The position numbers were made by a program, and so were the translations under genes. Below are positions 28,832-40,139 of a stretch of DNA of 64,000 nucleotides, one piece after another. The stretch covers positions 682,001-746,000 of the forward strand of contig NZ_CP051514.1 in assembly GCF_012689525.1 (NCBI RefSeq), given 5' to 3'. Origin of the DNA: Paraburkholderia aromaticivorans. Its GTDB lineage: Bacteria; Pseudomonadota; Gammaproteobacteria; Burkholderiales; Burkholderiaceae. Numbering within the stretch: the first letter of the stretch is position 1; the number at the start of each line of letters is the position of its first letter. The notes beneath the pieces were generated by a model that saw only the letters and a list, made by a program, of their open reading frames with translations, was not told where the DNA came from and searched no databases.

Positions 28832-29438
28832 AAGATTGCACGCCGATCATGTCCGACTCGGACGGCTGGTGCGTCTGCTCAACGGCGAAATATCGCTGCA
28901 CGTTGATCCCTCTGCGCCGGACCTAGCACTCGTGGTGGACGTACTCTACTATCTGACGCGCTTTCCGGATGTGACTCACCACGCGCTCGAGGACCGCATC
29001 ATCGAGAAACTGCTGCAAAAGAATGCATTCTCGACCGCGCTGGGCCATGAAATCGAGACCCAGCATGCAACGTTGATTCTGCAGGGCCACGAACTCCTCC
29101 AGGATCTGGAAGCGGCGGCCCGTAAAGAGAACATGTCACAGGAACTGGTAGAGATCCACCTTCGTCTCTACGCAGAGCGGCTGCGACACAACATGATCGT
29201 CGAGGAGTTGACACTTTTTCCTGCGGCAGTGCGTCATCTCGACGATGAAGACTGGAACATGATCGAGCTTCAGGATGTGCGCGGCCAGCCAGATCCGTTG
29301 TTCGAAGGCCTTGTAGACGACCGTTTCGCGCAACTCCACCGGTTGATTACCGCAGAGGCAGTCTGTGCAGCGCTAACTGCCTCTAAGCACGGTCGAGGAT
29401 TGAAGGAACGAGACTCAACTGCGGGAGAGCGGACATGA
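28815..29438 (+). CDS. Hemerythrin-domain protein
   Basis: 207 residues. Four-helix-bundle hemerythrin pattern with metal-ligand candidates His in HADHVRLGRL, HH and Glu in VTHHALEDRIIEKL, His in HEIETQHATL and HNMIVEELTLFP near residue 120. Such proteins bind a di-iron centre and have been linked to O2/NO sensing or Fe-S repair (RIC/YtfE-like). It overlaps the AhpD-like gene by 17 bp. With NsrR and NnrS nearby, a nitrosative-stress role is likely but inferred. Confidence 0.87.
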   Translation: MSTLIERLHADHVRLGRLVRLLNGEISLHVDPSAPDLALVVDVLYYLTRFPDVTHHALEDRIIEKLLQKNAFSTALGHEIETQHATLILQGHELLQDLEAAARKENMSQELVEIHLRLYAERLRHNMIVEELTLFPAAVRHLDDEDWNMIELQDVRGQPDPLFEGLVDDRFAQLHRLITAEAVCAALTASKHGRGLKERDSTAGERT

Positions 29439-29716
29439 CGAAGAAACGGGCGACCTCGATTGACCAGAAAACTGTTCGCCGGCGGAGATGTGCGCACATG
29501 CGTGCTGCGCGGCATGCCCCAGTGGTAGATCTTGAGGCGGCGTTTCTGTCTGGGTCGGGCATTGGTGTGGACCAGACTCGCCTTCATCAATCAAGGGACC
29601 CGGGGCAGGATGGTCTGGAGCGACGAGATATGCTCCTTCCGGTTCTGGATGCGATCGATACGGCATCAGACCAGTCGTTTCCAGCTAGCGATCCACCAGC
29701 GTGGATCTGGCGATAA
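29435..29716 (+). CDS. Small protein with SFPASDPPAW C-terminal motif
   Basis: 93 residues, start overlapping the hemerythrin stop (ATGA). The C-terminal stretch DTASDQSFPASDPPAWIW is a conserved signature of short proteins common in Burkholderiales and other proteobacteria, function unknown. The N-terminal half is basic. It closes the ctaD-HMA-AhpD-hemerythrin operon. Confidence 0.7.
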   Translation: MTKKRATSIDQKTVRRRRCAHMRAARHAPVVDLEAAFLSGSGIGVDQTRLHQSRDPGQDGLERRDMLLPVLDAIDTASDQSFPASDPPAWIWR

Positions 29717-30123
29717 ACTCTTTGGCATGGCAATCCAATCACGCCGATGCCATAGATTTAAGACGCAGAATGTTTTCTAGATGCAGACGATCTGTACGTA
29801 GCGGAGAAATTGAGTCGCACCGCTTCTGAGTCGCGCGAATCGTTCCTCTCGCTGACAAGCGGATGCCTGCGCACGTGACCAATGAACAGATAATCTGCAA
29901 TGCATCGAAAGTGAAGCGCATTTCATATGGGAGACGTCCGCGGAGTCCTGCTTACCCCTTACTTCATTTGTCTTGCAGTCGGAGTTCCATGTGAACCCGC
30001 AGCCATCAACCACCTCGCGGCTGCTCTTGACCGTCATTGTTCTCAGCGCGACCGGCATGTCAGAAATCGCAGGCAAGCGATACAAATGCCATGACAACGA
30101 CCTGACCATGGAGTGACTGGAAA
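29717..30123. other. Intergenic, no supported gene
   Basis: About 400 bp after the hemerythrin operon. Only short frames without ribosome-binding sites were seen. Confidence 0.4.
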
Positions 30124-30420
30124 GTGAATGAGTGTCAATATGCTTCCCTCGATACGCTTCTGACTGACGTGCGTGCCTGTCGGGCATGTTCGCAGCACCT
30201 GCCGCTCTGGCCTCGCCCGATCGCGCCCGCGGCAGTCGGCGCGCGCATCCTCATTGTCGGTCAGGCACCTGGTGCACGCATCGGGCATCCCATGGGACGA
30301 CCCAAGCGGAGATCGTCTTCGCAATTGGCTCGGGATTGACGCCACCACATTCCACGACGAGTCCCAATTCGCGACTATTCCGATGGGATTCTGTCATCCA
30401 ACCATTGTCAATCTCCCAAG
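30124..30420 (+). pseudogene. Uracil-DNA glycosylase family (UdgA-like), frameshifted and truncated
   Basis: The first frame carries the Fe-S type N-terminus (VRACRACSQHLPLW) and the active-site block ILIVGQAPGARI. The homologous continuation HASGIPWDDPSGDRLRNWLG is in the next frame. The junction reads as a deletion of about eight bases between GQAPGAR and the HASG block. Similarity fades after MGFCHP, and the C-terminal two-thirds of a normal enzyme (about 190 residues) is missing. Non-functional. Confidence 0.75.
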
Positions 30421-30577
30421 CGCGGTGCGGGTCGCAGACAGGCGACAACAAGGTGCGTCGGATTCGCCCTACGCACACCCCTGATCCGTCAGATCAGCGC
30501 AACGCATGCCGCGCTTTGTGCCAACCGTCGTCGATGCACGAACAGGGTGATGGTGGCTGGATACCTTTCTGGATCGG

Positions 30578-31777
30578 TCATCCGGGCTTACCATCGACGC
30601 GGGACGCCGTCAGGTAGGGTATGTATTTGACCAGGTAGACAATGAATGCGGCGGACCAGCAGGCCCCCGCCACGTCAATCCAGGGTCCCACGACATTGCC
30701 AGCGAACCATGGTCCGATAACGCGGACGAGCGCCGCCGCAATCATCAGCCAGTAACAGACAAGCTCAGTTCGTCCTGCAACGAGCGCGTGCCCGGTATGC
30801 CCCAGAGCGGTACGGGTAATCATTCCGATAATTGCACACCCGACCGCGCCGACGGTCAGTGCGTGAATCGCGGATGAATGTGAGACACCACCTGCGGCCG
30901 ACAAAGCAAGCAGCACGAATCCGATCGGAATCCATGCATATGCAAGATGCAAGATCCATAGAAGAGGTCGGTTTCCCACTCGCCATGAACGCCATCCGGC
31001 AATTCTGATTCCGTGAATCGCCGCCGTCACGCAGGCACAGGCGCCGATCGCCAAGGGCGCGACATCGGCAGCGTCCGCAAGGAACGTCAGGATCACAACC
31101 GGTGCCGCGAGCGCTTCAATTACCCTCCAGCGTTTCACCGAGAAACCGGGAATGGCGTTCATGGTAAACATCGGTACGACACGTCCTGCAATCACGGTCA
31201 CGAACATCACCACGAGCCCGATCGCCACGTAGGCCATGCGCATCGCCAGATCAGCGCGCCCTTCCCACGCCCACCAGTGAAAAAACGCATTCAGCAGCCC
31301 GAAGACACCCAGCGCTACTGGCAGGAAAATGTTGTGGCGATTGCGAGCGGCGATGAGCACACGCAACAACACTATGGCGACAACGGGAAGGAACGCGGAA
31401 TCGACAATAGCCGCGAGGGGTTGCGGACCCGACCAGACCATTACGCGCCCCAATGCCCACAACAACCATAGGCATGCGAGCGATGGGCCTAGCGGAGTAT
31501 CGAGTGCGGTCCATGCTTTGACTGCCGTGAGCAGAAAGCCCACCACAATAGCCGCGACGAAGCCGAAGATCATTTCGTGTACGTGCCAGAGCATGCCGTT
31601 CATCGCAAGCGAGCGACCCGCGACGGGATATCCATGCACGGCGAAAAGCCACAACGTGATAGCGACCACCCCGAAAACTGCGCCGCCCAGGTAGAACGGC
31701 CGAAACCCGAGCCGCAGGACCGGCATGCCCCCTGCTGCCTGCAGCGATCGACTCGCGGGTGCGTTGCCGACTTTCAT
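30578..31777 (-). CDS. nnrS: NnrS family heme-copper membrane protein
   Basis: 399 residues, about 12 membrane helices. Conserved NnrS blocks include LGFRPFYLGG at the N-terminus, MLWHVHEMIFGF, VIAGRVVPMFTMNA and IGMITRTALGHTGH. NnrS protects against nitric oxide, in Vibrio cholerae by limiting accumulation of iron-NO complexes, and is under NsrR or NnrR control in many bacteria. Ribosome-binding site AGGAGAAG lies just before the ATG. A putative NsrR operator is at 31792-31814. Confidence 0.92.
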   Translation of the reverse strand: MKVGNAPASRSLQAAGGMPVLRLGFRPFYLGGAVFGVVAITLWLFAVHGYPVAGRSLAMNGMLWHVHEMIFGFVAAIVVGFLLTAVKAWTALDTPLGPSLACLWLLWALGRVMVWSGPQPLAAIVDSAFLPVVAIVLLRVLIAARNRHNIFLPVALGVFGLLNAFFHWWAWEGRADLAMRMAYVAIGLVVMFVTVIAGRVVPMFTMNAIPGFSVKRWRVIEALAAPVVILTFLADAADVAPLAIGACACVTAAIHGIRIAGWRSWRVGNRPLLWILHLAYAWIPIGFVLLALSAAGGVSHSSAIHALTVGAVGCAIIGMITRTALGHTGHALVAGRTELVCYWLMIAAALVRVIGPWFAGNVVGPWIDVAGACWSAAFIVYLVKYIPYLTASRVDGKPG

Positions 31778-31791
31778 CCTGCTTCTCCTAA

Positions 31792-31814
31792 AACATTCAT
31801 TCTCAGCACATCTT
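31792..31814 (-). promoter_or_regulatory. Putative NsrR operator upstream of nnrS
   Basis: A 23-bp element reading AAGATGT at its 5' end on the minus strand and GAATGAATGTT at its 3' end. It fits the two 11-bp NsrR half-sites with one base between (second half 8 of 11). It lies 14 bp before the nnrS start, a position suited to repression. Confidence 0.55.
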
Positions 31815-32156
31815 ATCTCACATGTCGCGCCGATGATAGGACTCCCATCGTGTCATCGATGACGCCTCATCGGCACTGGTGGAACCGGACCCGTGATGGA
31901 CATTGACGCAGGCGATGGCCGCCACGTTGGAAACAACACCTGATGTCGCGTGGCCAATCGATGCCCCGCACGGCGTGCTTCGGCTTGTCTGAGCCTGTTG
32001 CTCCGGAGCGGTATGCCCCAGGGCAGGCGCACCGATCAGGCGGTGCCGGCGGTCGAAACCGGGGCGATCGTATCGCCCTTCGTCTCCGCGCCGGTGATCG
32101 CAGCGATCACTGCGTCGATCATCTCGCCGGTCGCGGCTTTGCTTTCATCTGTTACC
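31815..32156. other. Intergenic, no supported gene
   Basis: 340 bp between the nnrS promoter and the fabZ stop. No gene, repeat or clear terminator seen. Confidence 0.4.
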
Positions 32157-32624
32157 TTACAGGCCGTCCCCATCCGTCTGTCTGACCGTGCAAATCAGAC
32201 AGGCCTCCGCCGCAACAACGCCATCCACTTCGGCGCGTGCCTTGAACTTCCAGATACCGCGCATATGCCGCTCGAACGTCGCGTTCAGGATCAGTTGGTC
32301 GCCGGGTTCCACCGCGCGCCTGAATCGCGCGTTGTCGATGCCGACGAACAGGTACAGCGTGTTGGCCGGATCATGCGGCTCTTCCGAGAAGGTCAACAGC
32401 GCAGCCGTCTGCGCGAGCGCCTCCAGAATCAGCACGCCCGGCATCACCGGACGACTCGGGAAGTGGCCCATGAAGTACGGTTCATTGATTGACACGTTCT
32501 TCAGCGCCTTGATGCGCTTGTGCGGCTCGAGTTCGAGCACCCGATCGACCAGCAGGATCGGATAGCGATGCGGCAGCAACGTGAGAATCCTGTGAATGTC
32601 GAGATTGATTTTTTCAGTGCCCAT
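32157..32624 (-). CDS. fabZ: 3-hydroxyacyl-ACP dehydratase FabZ (extra copy)
   Basis: 155 residues, hot-dog fold. Catalytic His and Glu are in [20 protein letters not shown] (near 55-69). It dehydrates (3R)-hydroxyacyl-ACP in fatty-acid synthesis. The start at 32624 gives [20 protein letters not shown], as in chromosomal FabZ; a GTG at 32639 is possible. It stands apart from lpx genes, so it is an accessory paralogue. It lies 279 bp downstream of the rpoD paralogue on the same strand. Confidence 0.92.
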   Translation of the reverse strand: MGTEKINLDIHRILTLLPHRYPILLVDRVLELEPHKRIKALKNVSINEPYFMGHFPSRPVMPGVLILEALAQTAALLTFSEEPHDPANTLYLFVGIDNARFRRAVEPGDQLILNATFERHMRGIWKFKARAEVDGVVAAEACLICTVRQTDGDGL

Positions 32625-32903
32625 GGTATTTCTGTTCACGCATTGACCGCACGATGATCACTCCAGATGCTGGTTCAGGTGGATAGGTAATGCATGTTGC
32701 CGGGTCACAGCAGCCGACCCTTCTGGCCTGATATCTGTTCGAACCTTGCCCGGTGCTCACGCCTTGTCGTCCGGGGCATCGGCAGCCGACGCGTCGAATG
32801 CCCTGATACGGTCGCGCAGTCTGTCGGGATTGAACGTCAACGCGGCGCTTCGTTTCTCATCCGGTGTACCCGGCCTCGCAGGGCCGTGTATCGCCTCTGG
32901 CTT

Positions 32904-35036
<2,133 letters not shown>

Positions 35037-35112
35037 GCGGTCGCTCCTTGGGATTTCGCGTCGGGGTTAGCGCGCAGCACTTGCGGCAGCCTTCTCGAGG
35101 TGAATAGCCATC

Positions 35113-35385
35113 TCAGAGGCGCGCACCATGCGCCCGGATCAGTTGGACCAGATCAGATACCGAAATCTCATACCGGACCTCCTGTTCGGGACCCGTCGCA
35201 TGATGATCGCTGTACCGCTCCTCGATCTCGACGAGCACGGCGGTTCTGCCATCGGGTGACGCCTGCAGCATGACGTCGCGATGCGCCTGATGACCATCAG
35301 GACTGACCGGATTGTGATGCAGGCGCAGACGCCCAAGGCCGTAGTTGCGTGGAGCTGAATTCATCTGGGCTGTCCCTTGATTCAT
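35113..35385 (-). CDS. Hypothetical protein (90 aa)
   Basis: Predicted alpha/beta soluble protein with a central acidic strand region (RTAVLVEIEERYSDHHA) and a helical end (SVSDLVQLIRAHGARL). ATG at 35385 or 35364; neither has a strong ribosome-binding site (a GGGACAG precedes the second). It lies upstream of the rpoD paralogue on the same strand with a 76-bp gap. No family recognised. Confidence 0.6.
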   Translation of the reverse strand: MNQGTAQMNSAPRNYGLGRLRLHHNPVSPDGHQAHRDVMLQASPDGRTAVLVEIEERYSDHHATGPEQEVRYEISVSDLVQLIRAHGARL

Positions 35386-35480
35386 TTCTGTCGGTGGTCC
35401 TGCCTTGCCGGGTCGCTACAGGCCCGCGCGTAATGCCGTCAGGTCTGGCGTCTCAGCTCCTCTGTGTCATGCAGTTGACG

Positions 35481-35497
35481 TGATAATATCATTATCA
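35481..35497 (+). promoter_or_regulatory. 17-bp palindromic operator upstream of maeB
   Basis: TGATAATATCATTATCA, arms TGATAAT/ATTATCA with a 3-base centre. It directly follows a -35-like TTGACG (35475-35480), so a bound protein would occlude the promoter. The same architecture recurs at 41859, 43057 and 57614. Confidence 0.6.
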
Positions 35498-35529
35498 TTG
35501 TCTGCAAATGTTGTTAACCAGGAGACATC

Positions 35530-37842
35530 ATGCCTACCCCAGCCCAGGGCAAACTCCGCGAAGCCGCCCTCGATTACCACGAGTTTCCCACCCCGGGGAA
35601 GATCGCGATCGCCCCGACCAAGCAGATGATCAACCAGCGCGACCTCGCGCTGGCGTACTCACCTGGCGTCGCGTTCGCGTGCGAGGAAATCGTCGAGAAC
35701 CCGTTGAACGCCGCGCGCTTCACCGCGCGTAGCAACCTGGTCGGCGTCGTCACGAACGGCACCGCGGTGCTTGGTCTCGGCAACATCGGGCCGCTCGCTT
35801 CGAAGCCGGTCATGGAAGGCAAGGCCGTCCTGTTCAAGAAGTTCGCCGGCATCGACGTGTTCGATATCGAGTTGAACGAGTCTGATCCGCACAAGCTGGT
35901 CGACGTGATCTGCGCGCTCGAACCGACGTTTGGCGGCATCAACCTCGAAGACATCAAGGCGCCGGACTGCTTCATCGTCGAACGCGAATGCCGCAAGCGC
36001 ATGAAGATTCCGGTTTTCCACGACGACCAGCACGGTACGGCTATCGTCGTCGCGGCGGCCATCACCAACGGTTTGAAGGTGTTCGGCAAGGACATCAAGG
36101 AAGTCAAGCTGGTGTCCTCGGGCGCGGGCGCCGCGGCGCTGGCCTGTCTGGATCTGCTGGTCGACATCGGCCTGCCGCTCGAGAACATCACCGTCACCGA
36201 TCTGGCCGGCGTGGTCTACAAGGGCCGTGTCGAACTGATGGACCCGGACAAGGAGCGCTTCGCGCGTGAAACCGACGCCCGCACGCTGGCCGAAGCCATT
36301 GGCGGCGCGGACGTTTTCCTGGGGCTCTCGGCCGGCGGCGTGCTCAAGCAGGAGATGGTCAAGCAGATGGCGGACAAGCCGCTGATCCTCGCGCTGGCCA
36401 ACCCGACGCCGGAAATCCTGCCGGAACTGGCGCTGGAAGTGCGTCCGGACGCCGTGCTGTGCACGGGCCGCACGGACTACCCGAACCAGGTGAACAACGT
36501 GCTGGTGTTCCCGTTCCTGTTCCGCGGGGCGCTGGATGCGGGCGCGACCACGGTCACGCGGGAAATGGAAATCGCCGCGGTCAACGCGATCGCCGAACTG
36601 GCGCGCCAGGAGCAGAGCGACATCGTCGCGACGGCGTATGGCATTCAGGACCTGTCGTTCGGCCCGGAATATCTGATTCCGAAGCCGTTCGATCCGCGCC
36701 TGATTGTCAAGGTCGCGCCGGCTGTGGCGAAGGCCGCGATGGATTCCGGCGTCGCCGAGCGTCCGATCGAGGACATGGAAGCCTACGAACAGCATCTGCA
36801 GCAGTTCGTGTATCACAGCGGCACGACCATGAAGCCAATTTTCCAGCTGGCGCGCGGCGTCGAGCCGGAGAAGAAGCGCATTGTGTTCGCGGAAGGCGAA
36901 GAAGAGCGCGTGCTGCGCGCGATGCAGATCATCGTCGACGAAAAGCTCGCGAAGCCGATCCTGATTGGCCGTCCGGCGGTGATCGAGCACCGCATTGCGC
37001 GCTATGGCCTGCGTATCACACCGGGTGTCGATTTCATCGTTGTCGATACGGATCACGACGAGCGCTATCGCGACTTCTGGCAGGACTATCACAAGATGAT
37101 GTCGCGCAAGGGCATCACCGAGCAGATGGCGAAGCTCGAAATGCGCCGCCGCACCACGCTGATCGGCTCGATGCTGATGAAGAAGGGCGACGCCGACGGC
37201 ATGATCTGCGGCACCATCAGCACGACGTATCGGCATCTGCACTTCATCGACCAGGTGATCGGCAAGCGCGAAGGCTGCAGCGTCTATGCGGCGATGAACG
37301 CGCTGGTGCTGCCGGGCCGGCAGATTTTCCTCGTCGACACGCACGTGAATGTCGATCCAACGCCCGAGCAGCTCGCCGAGATCACGATCATGGCCGCCGA
37401 AGAAGTGCGCCGTTTCGGCATCGAGCCGAAGATCGCGCTGGTGTCGCACTCGAACTTCGGCACCAGCAACGCGCCGTCCGCACAGAAGATGCGCGACACG
37501 CTGGCGACCCTGCGCGAGTGCGCGCCGGACCTGCAGGTGGACGGCGACATGCACGGCGACGTAGCACTCGACGCCAACCTGCGCCGTGAAGCGCTGCCCG
37601 AATCGACGCTCGAAGGCGACGCGAACCTGCTGATCCTGCCGAATATTGATGCGGCGAACATCGCGTACAGCCTGCTCAAGACGGCCGCAGGCAACAACAT
37701 CACGATCGGTCCGATGCTGCTGGGTGCCGCGAAGCCGGTGCACGTGCTGACCGCGTCCGCCACGGTGCGTGCCATTGTCAACATGACTGCACTGGTCGTT
37801 GCCGATGCAGGTGCTGCATCCCCATCGTCGCGAGCCCCATGA
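35530..37842 (+). CDS. maeB: NADP-dependent malic enzyme with phosphotransacetylase-like domain
   Basis: 770 residues, the usual MaeB length. The N-terminal malic domain contains DLALAYSPGVAFACEEI (about 40-56) and FHDDQHGTAIV (about 163-173), and a Rossmann NAD(P) domain follows (LVSSGAGAAALACLDLL). The C-terminal 330 residues form a PTA_PTB domain (KKRIVFAEGEEERVLRA onward) that in MaeB regulates the enzyme. It decarboxylates malate to pyruvate giving NADPH, useful for PHA or lipid synthesis. Ribosome-binding site AGGAGA. The upstream palindrome suggests control shared with the Ehr and spermidine-synthase clusters. Confidence 0.95.
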   Translation: MPTPAQGKLREAALDYHEFPTPGKIAIAPTKQMINQRDLALAYSPGVAFACEEIVENPLNAARFTARSNLVGVVTNGTAVLGLGNIGPLASKPVMEGKAVLFKKFAGIDVFDIELNESDPHKLVDVICALEPTFGGINLEDIKAPDCFIVERECRKRMKIPVFHDDQHGTAIVVAAAITNGLKVFGKDIKEVKLVSSGAGAAALACLDLLVDIGLPLENITVTDLAGVVYKGRVELMDPDKERFARETDARTLAEAIGGADVFLGLSAGGVLKQEMVKQMADKPLILALANPTPEILPELALEVRPDAVLCTGRTDYPNQVNNVLVFPFLFRGALDAGATTVTREMEIAAVNAIAELARQEQSDIVATAYGIQDLSFGPEYLIPKPFDPRLIVKVAPAVAKAAMDSGVAERPIEDMEAYEQHLQQFVYHSGTTMKPIFQLARGVEPEKKRIVFAEGEEERVLRAMQIIVDEKLAKPILIGRPAVIEHRIARYGLRITPGVDFIVVDTDHDERYRDFWQDYHKMMSRKGITEQMAKLEMRRRTTLIGSMLMKKGDADGMICGTISTTYRHLHFIDQVIGKREGCSVYAAMNALVLPGRQIFLVDTHVNVDPTPEQLAEITIMAAEEVRRFGIEPKIALVSHSNFGTSNAPSAQKMRDTLATLRECAPDLQVDGDMHGDVALDANLRREALPESTLEGDANLLILPNIDAANIAYSLLKTAAGNNITIGPMLLGAAKPVHVLTASATVRAIVNMTALVVADAGAASPSSRAP

Positions 37843-37931
37843 AGTTTCAACTGTCAGCCCGAAGACGCAGCGGTCATCGCATGCGGTGGGCGGACCGAAG
37901 AACCGAACAGTAACCTCGTTTAGACCGCAGC

Positions 37932-38759
37932 ATGAATCACTCTCACGCGTCGTTCGACGCCTATATGAAGTTTCTTGCCGGGCCCTCCGCAGACGGTGCG
38001 CCCGTGGTGCTGGAAACCGAGCACGCGCTTTCGCTGCACTTCGATCTGCTGTCCACGCAGAGTTTCGTGTCCCGGCGTGACCCCGACAGGCTGGTGCTCG
38101 GCTACACCCGGACCATGATGGGATTCCTGCTCCTGCAACCGGCGCCCACCAGAATTTCCATGATCGGTTTGGGCGGGGGATCGCTGGCCAAGTACTGCTA
38201 CCGGTATCTTCCGGATACTAGGATAGTGGCCATCGAAGTTGATCCCGGGGTGATCGCCTTGCGCGACACATTTCATATTCCGCCCGATGACGAGCGACTC
38301 GAAGTAATCTGCGCGGACGGGGCGGAATACGTCAAGGGCCACAATGCGCGCCCGGACGTAATTCTGGTGGATGGTTTTCTGGCACACGGCATGCCTGCAC
38401 AGCTGGGCAACGCCGCCTTTTACTCGGCTTGCAATGCGCGGCTTGCGGGCGATGGGGTGCTGGTCGCCAATTTCGTCGCCGACGATCCCCATATTCCATA
38501 CTACCTGGAAGAGGTGCGTTCAGTGTTCGGCGAGTCGCTGTCCATTTTCATGGCCGAGGACAGTTGCAACTACACGCTGTTTGCCTGGAAGGGCGCGCCG
38601 GGACTTCCCTCCCGGGACACGCTCCTCGCGCGTGCACGCGTCCTGGCCGCGACACATCCCCTGAACCTGCGCGGGGCCGCGCGCCGTTTGAAGCAAGGCA
38701 TGGGGCTCGCTTCGGACTGGACATTCGGGCAGAAGCTGACCGGCTCCCGAAATGGCTGA
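37932..38759 (+). CDS. Spermidine-synthase-like methyltransferase-fold protein, paralogue 1
   Basis: 275 residues. Rossmann core typical of polyamine aminopropyltransferases: RISMIGLGGGSLAKYCYR (about 74-91), acidic strand end AIEVDPGVIALRD, then ICADGAEY and VILVDGF. The GGGSLAKY loop replaces the usual GGGDGG, so the substrate may not be decarboxylated SAM/putrescine. The N-terminal beta domain contains LGYTRTMMGFLLLQP, shared with the other paralogues. It starts 89 bp after maeB and could be read through from it; the ribosome-binding site is poor. Function of this subgroup is unknown. Confidence 0.8.
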   Translation: MNHSHASFDAYMKFLAGPSADGAPVVLETEHALSLHFDLLSTQSFVSRRDPDRLVLGYTRTMMGFLLLQPAPTRISMIGLGGGSLAKYCYRYLPDTRIVAIEVDPGVIALRDTFHIPPDDERLEVICADGAEYVKGHNARPDVILVDGFLAHGMPAQLGNAAFYSACNARLAGDGVLVANFVADDPHIPYYLEEVRSVFGESLSIFMAEDSCNYTLFAWKGAPGLPSRDTLLARARVLAATHPLNLRGAARRLKQGMGLASDWTFGQKLTGSRNG

Positions 38760-38935
38760 CGGGCGCCCGATCTGCGCGGCCGGAACGGAAGCGCCGCGTG
38801 ACGCGTCCACTAACATGCAGGCACGCGCGACGGTCGATACAGGCACCTCATGCAAGGGCCCCGGGAAGACCGGACATTCAAGGTGCCGGGAACCGGGATG
38901 GGCCCGGCAGCTCGGGGTTGCATCGCATGCCAGGG

Positions 38936-39340
38936 CTATGCCGCACCGCCGCTAATGTCCCTGCTCAGGGCAGCCACGCATCGAGCGTAGACGACGATCA
39001 CCCGCGGTGATGCGAAGTTGATCTGCATGTCGCGGATGAAGAACCAGGATGCGTCCGGTTGGCCACGCGCGATATCGCCGGCCTTCACGAGTTGTTGCGC
39101 GAGATCCGTGGCCATTCGGCTCAATTCAATCCGCCGACGCCAGTCGGCATGATGATCGTGGCGACGCAGCCAGATCCTCGTGCTCTCAACAAGATGATCG
39201 GACTGCAGCCACGCTCCGGTGGTGCGAAAGGCAAATATCTCGGATAACGTGAGAAAGCACAGCAACTCTGCGTTCGTCTCAAGTCGGTGAATCCTGCGAC
39301 CTGCCATATCGTTGCGGCCGCGACGGCCGTACATCATCAC
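38936..39340 (-). CDS. Hypothetical protein (134 aa)
   Basis: The N-terminus starts with three methionines (MMMYGRRGRND); GAGG lies upstream. Tryptophan- and arginine-rich middle part (TRIWLRRHDHHADWRRRIEL) and a C-terminal strand ASPRVIVVYARCV. It is the last co-directional gene of the minus-strand block running from 41740. No family recognised. Confidence 0.5.
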   Translation of the reverse strand: MMMYGRRGRNDMAGRRIHRLETNAELLCFLTLSEIFAFRTTGAWLQSDHLVESTRIWLRRHDHHADWRRRIELSRMATDLAQQLVKAGDIARGQPDASWFFIRDMQINFASPRVIVVYARCVAALSRDISGGAA

Positions 39341-39460
39341 GTTACCCTCATCGTGCTATCTTTCCGATGCACGCTGCCGAAGAGACCCACGGTGCCGTAG
39401 AACCAGGACCCAGCGCGATGCCTGCGCGGGATCACGTCGCCGACCTGGCGCAGGCGTACC

Positions 39461-39658
39461 TCAGGCGGTTTTTCGGCGCGGACGCGCGCCAACTGCGCTT
39501 TTCGTCCGGTAGCTGACGCCATGCTGATCGAGGTAGTCGCGGATCAGTTGCCGCACTACCTGTGAGGGCGTCAGGTCCTGCGCCGCGCACAGTTTTTCGA
39601 GCGCTTCCTTCTTCACAGGATCGATCAGAATCGTGAGTCGAGCGCTTTTCGTTTCCAT
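39461..39658 (-). CDS. Small ribbon-helix-helix (CopG/Arc-like) DNA-binding protein
   Basis: 65 residues: an N-terminal beta strand (SARLTILIDPVKKEALEKL) followed by two helices (LTPSQVVRQLIRDYLDQHG), the ribbon-helix-helix layout, and a basic tail. No toxin gene is adjacent, so it is more likely a stand-alone regulator than an antitoxin. Its AT-rich promoter contains a TTAATTAA palindrome (39682-39689). It is one candidate for the factor binding the 17-bp palindromes nearby. Start ATG 39658; an upstream TTG is possible. Confidence 0.75.
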   Translation of the reverse strand: METKSARLTILIDPVKKEALEKLCAAQDLTPSQVVRQLIRDYLDQHGVSYRTKSAVGARPRRKTA

Positions 39659-39830
39659 GACGGGGGCGAAGTCCAAGTATGTTAATTAAATTATAATGCA
39701 TCGTGTGGCCCGCGTCATCTTCGTGGCGCCAGAATCACACACGGTGGCCGGCGATTCCCACATGCTCGCCGATGGCCAGCCATTCAGCGACTGGAAAGCC
39801 AACGGCGTGCAACGCGCGGCGCGCGGTGCG

Positions 39831-40058
39831 CTAAATCTCCGCCCGGGCACGCAGAAAATCCTGTCCAGCCCGGGTAATCGAAACCCCACCTCGCCCATTC
39901 GCGGGGACGGATACCAACCCGGCATTACGCAGTTCCTGCGCGACCGACCAGTTTAACGTGGGCGCATCGCGGCCGTATCGCTGCTGGGCCAGACGCTCAA
40001 GCGCCCAGATGGCTGCATGGGTCAAGGGACTGCTGTCGTTATCAATTTCCGCCGTCAT
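39831..40058 (-). CDS. Hypothetical protein, winged-helix-like (75 aa)
   Basis: GAGGATAGAAG precedes the ATG. Pattern: helix (THAAIWALERLAQQRYG), helix (WSVAQELRNAGLVSV), glycine turn and a strand-helix end (GVSITRAGQDFLRARA), reminiscent of a small winged helix. A decayed relative is at 53896-54119. It lies 81 bp downstream of spermidine-synthase paralogue 2 on the same strand, probably in the same operon. Confidence 0.65.
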   Translation of the reverse strand: MTAEIDNDSSPLTHAAIWALERLAQQRYGRDAPTLNWSVAQELRNAGLVSVPANGRGGVSITRAGQDFLRARAEI

Positions 40059-40139
40059 CTTCTATCCTCGGGAATGCACCTGCTCAAACAGGTCGCGAAC
40101 GTGCAGGGGTTGCTATCCACCAGGGACAGACGTATCCGC

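Noticed and set aside
35659-37743. A 694-residue open frame antisense to maeB
   Set aside because: It lies wholly opposite a strongly supported malic enzyme gene, is rich in Arg/His/Gln as expected from reverse-complement codons of GC-rich genes, and has no recognisable domain.
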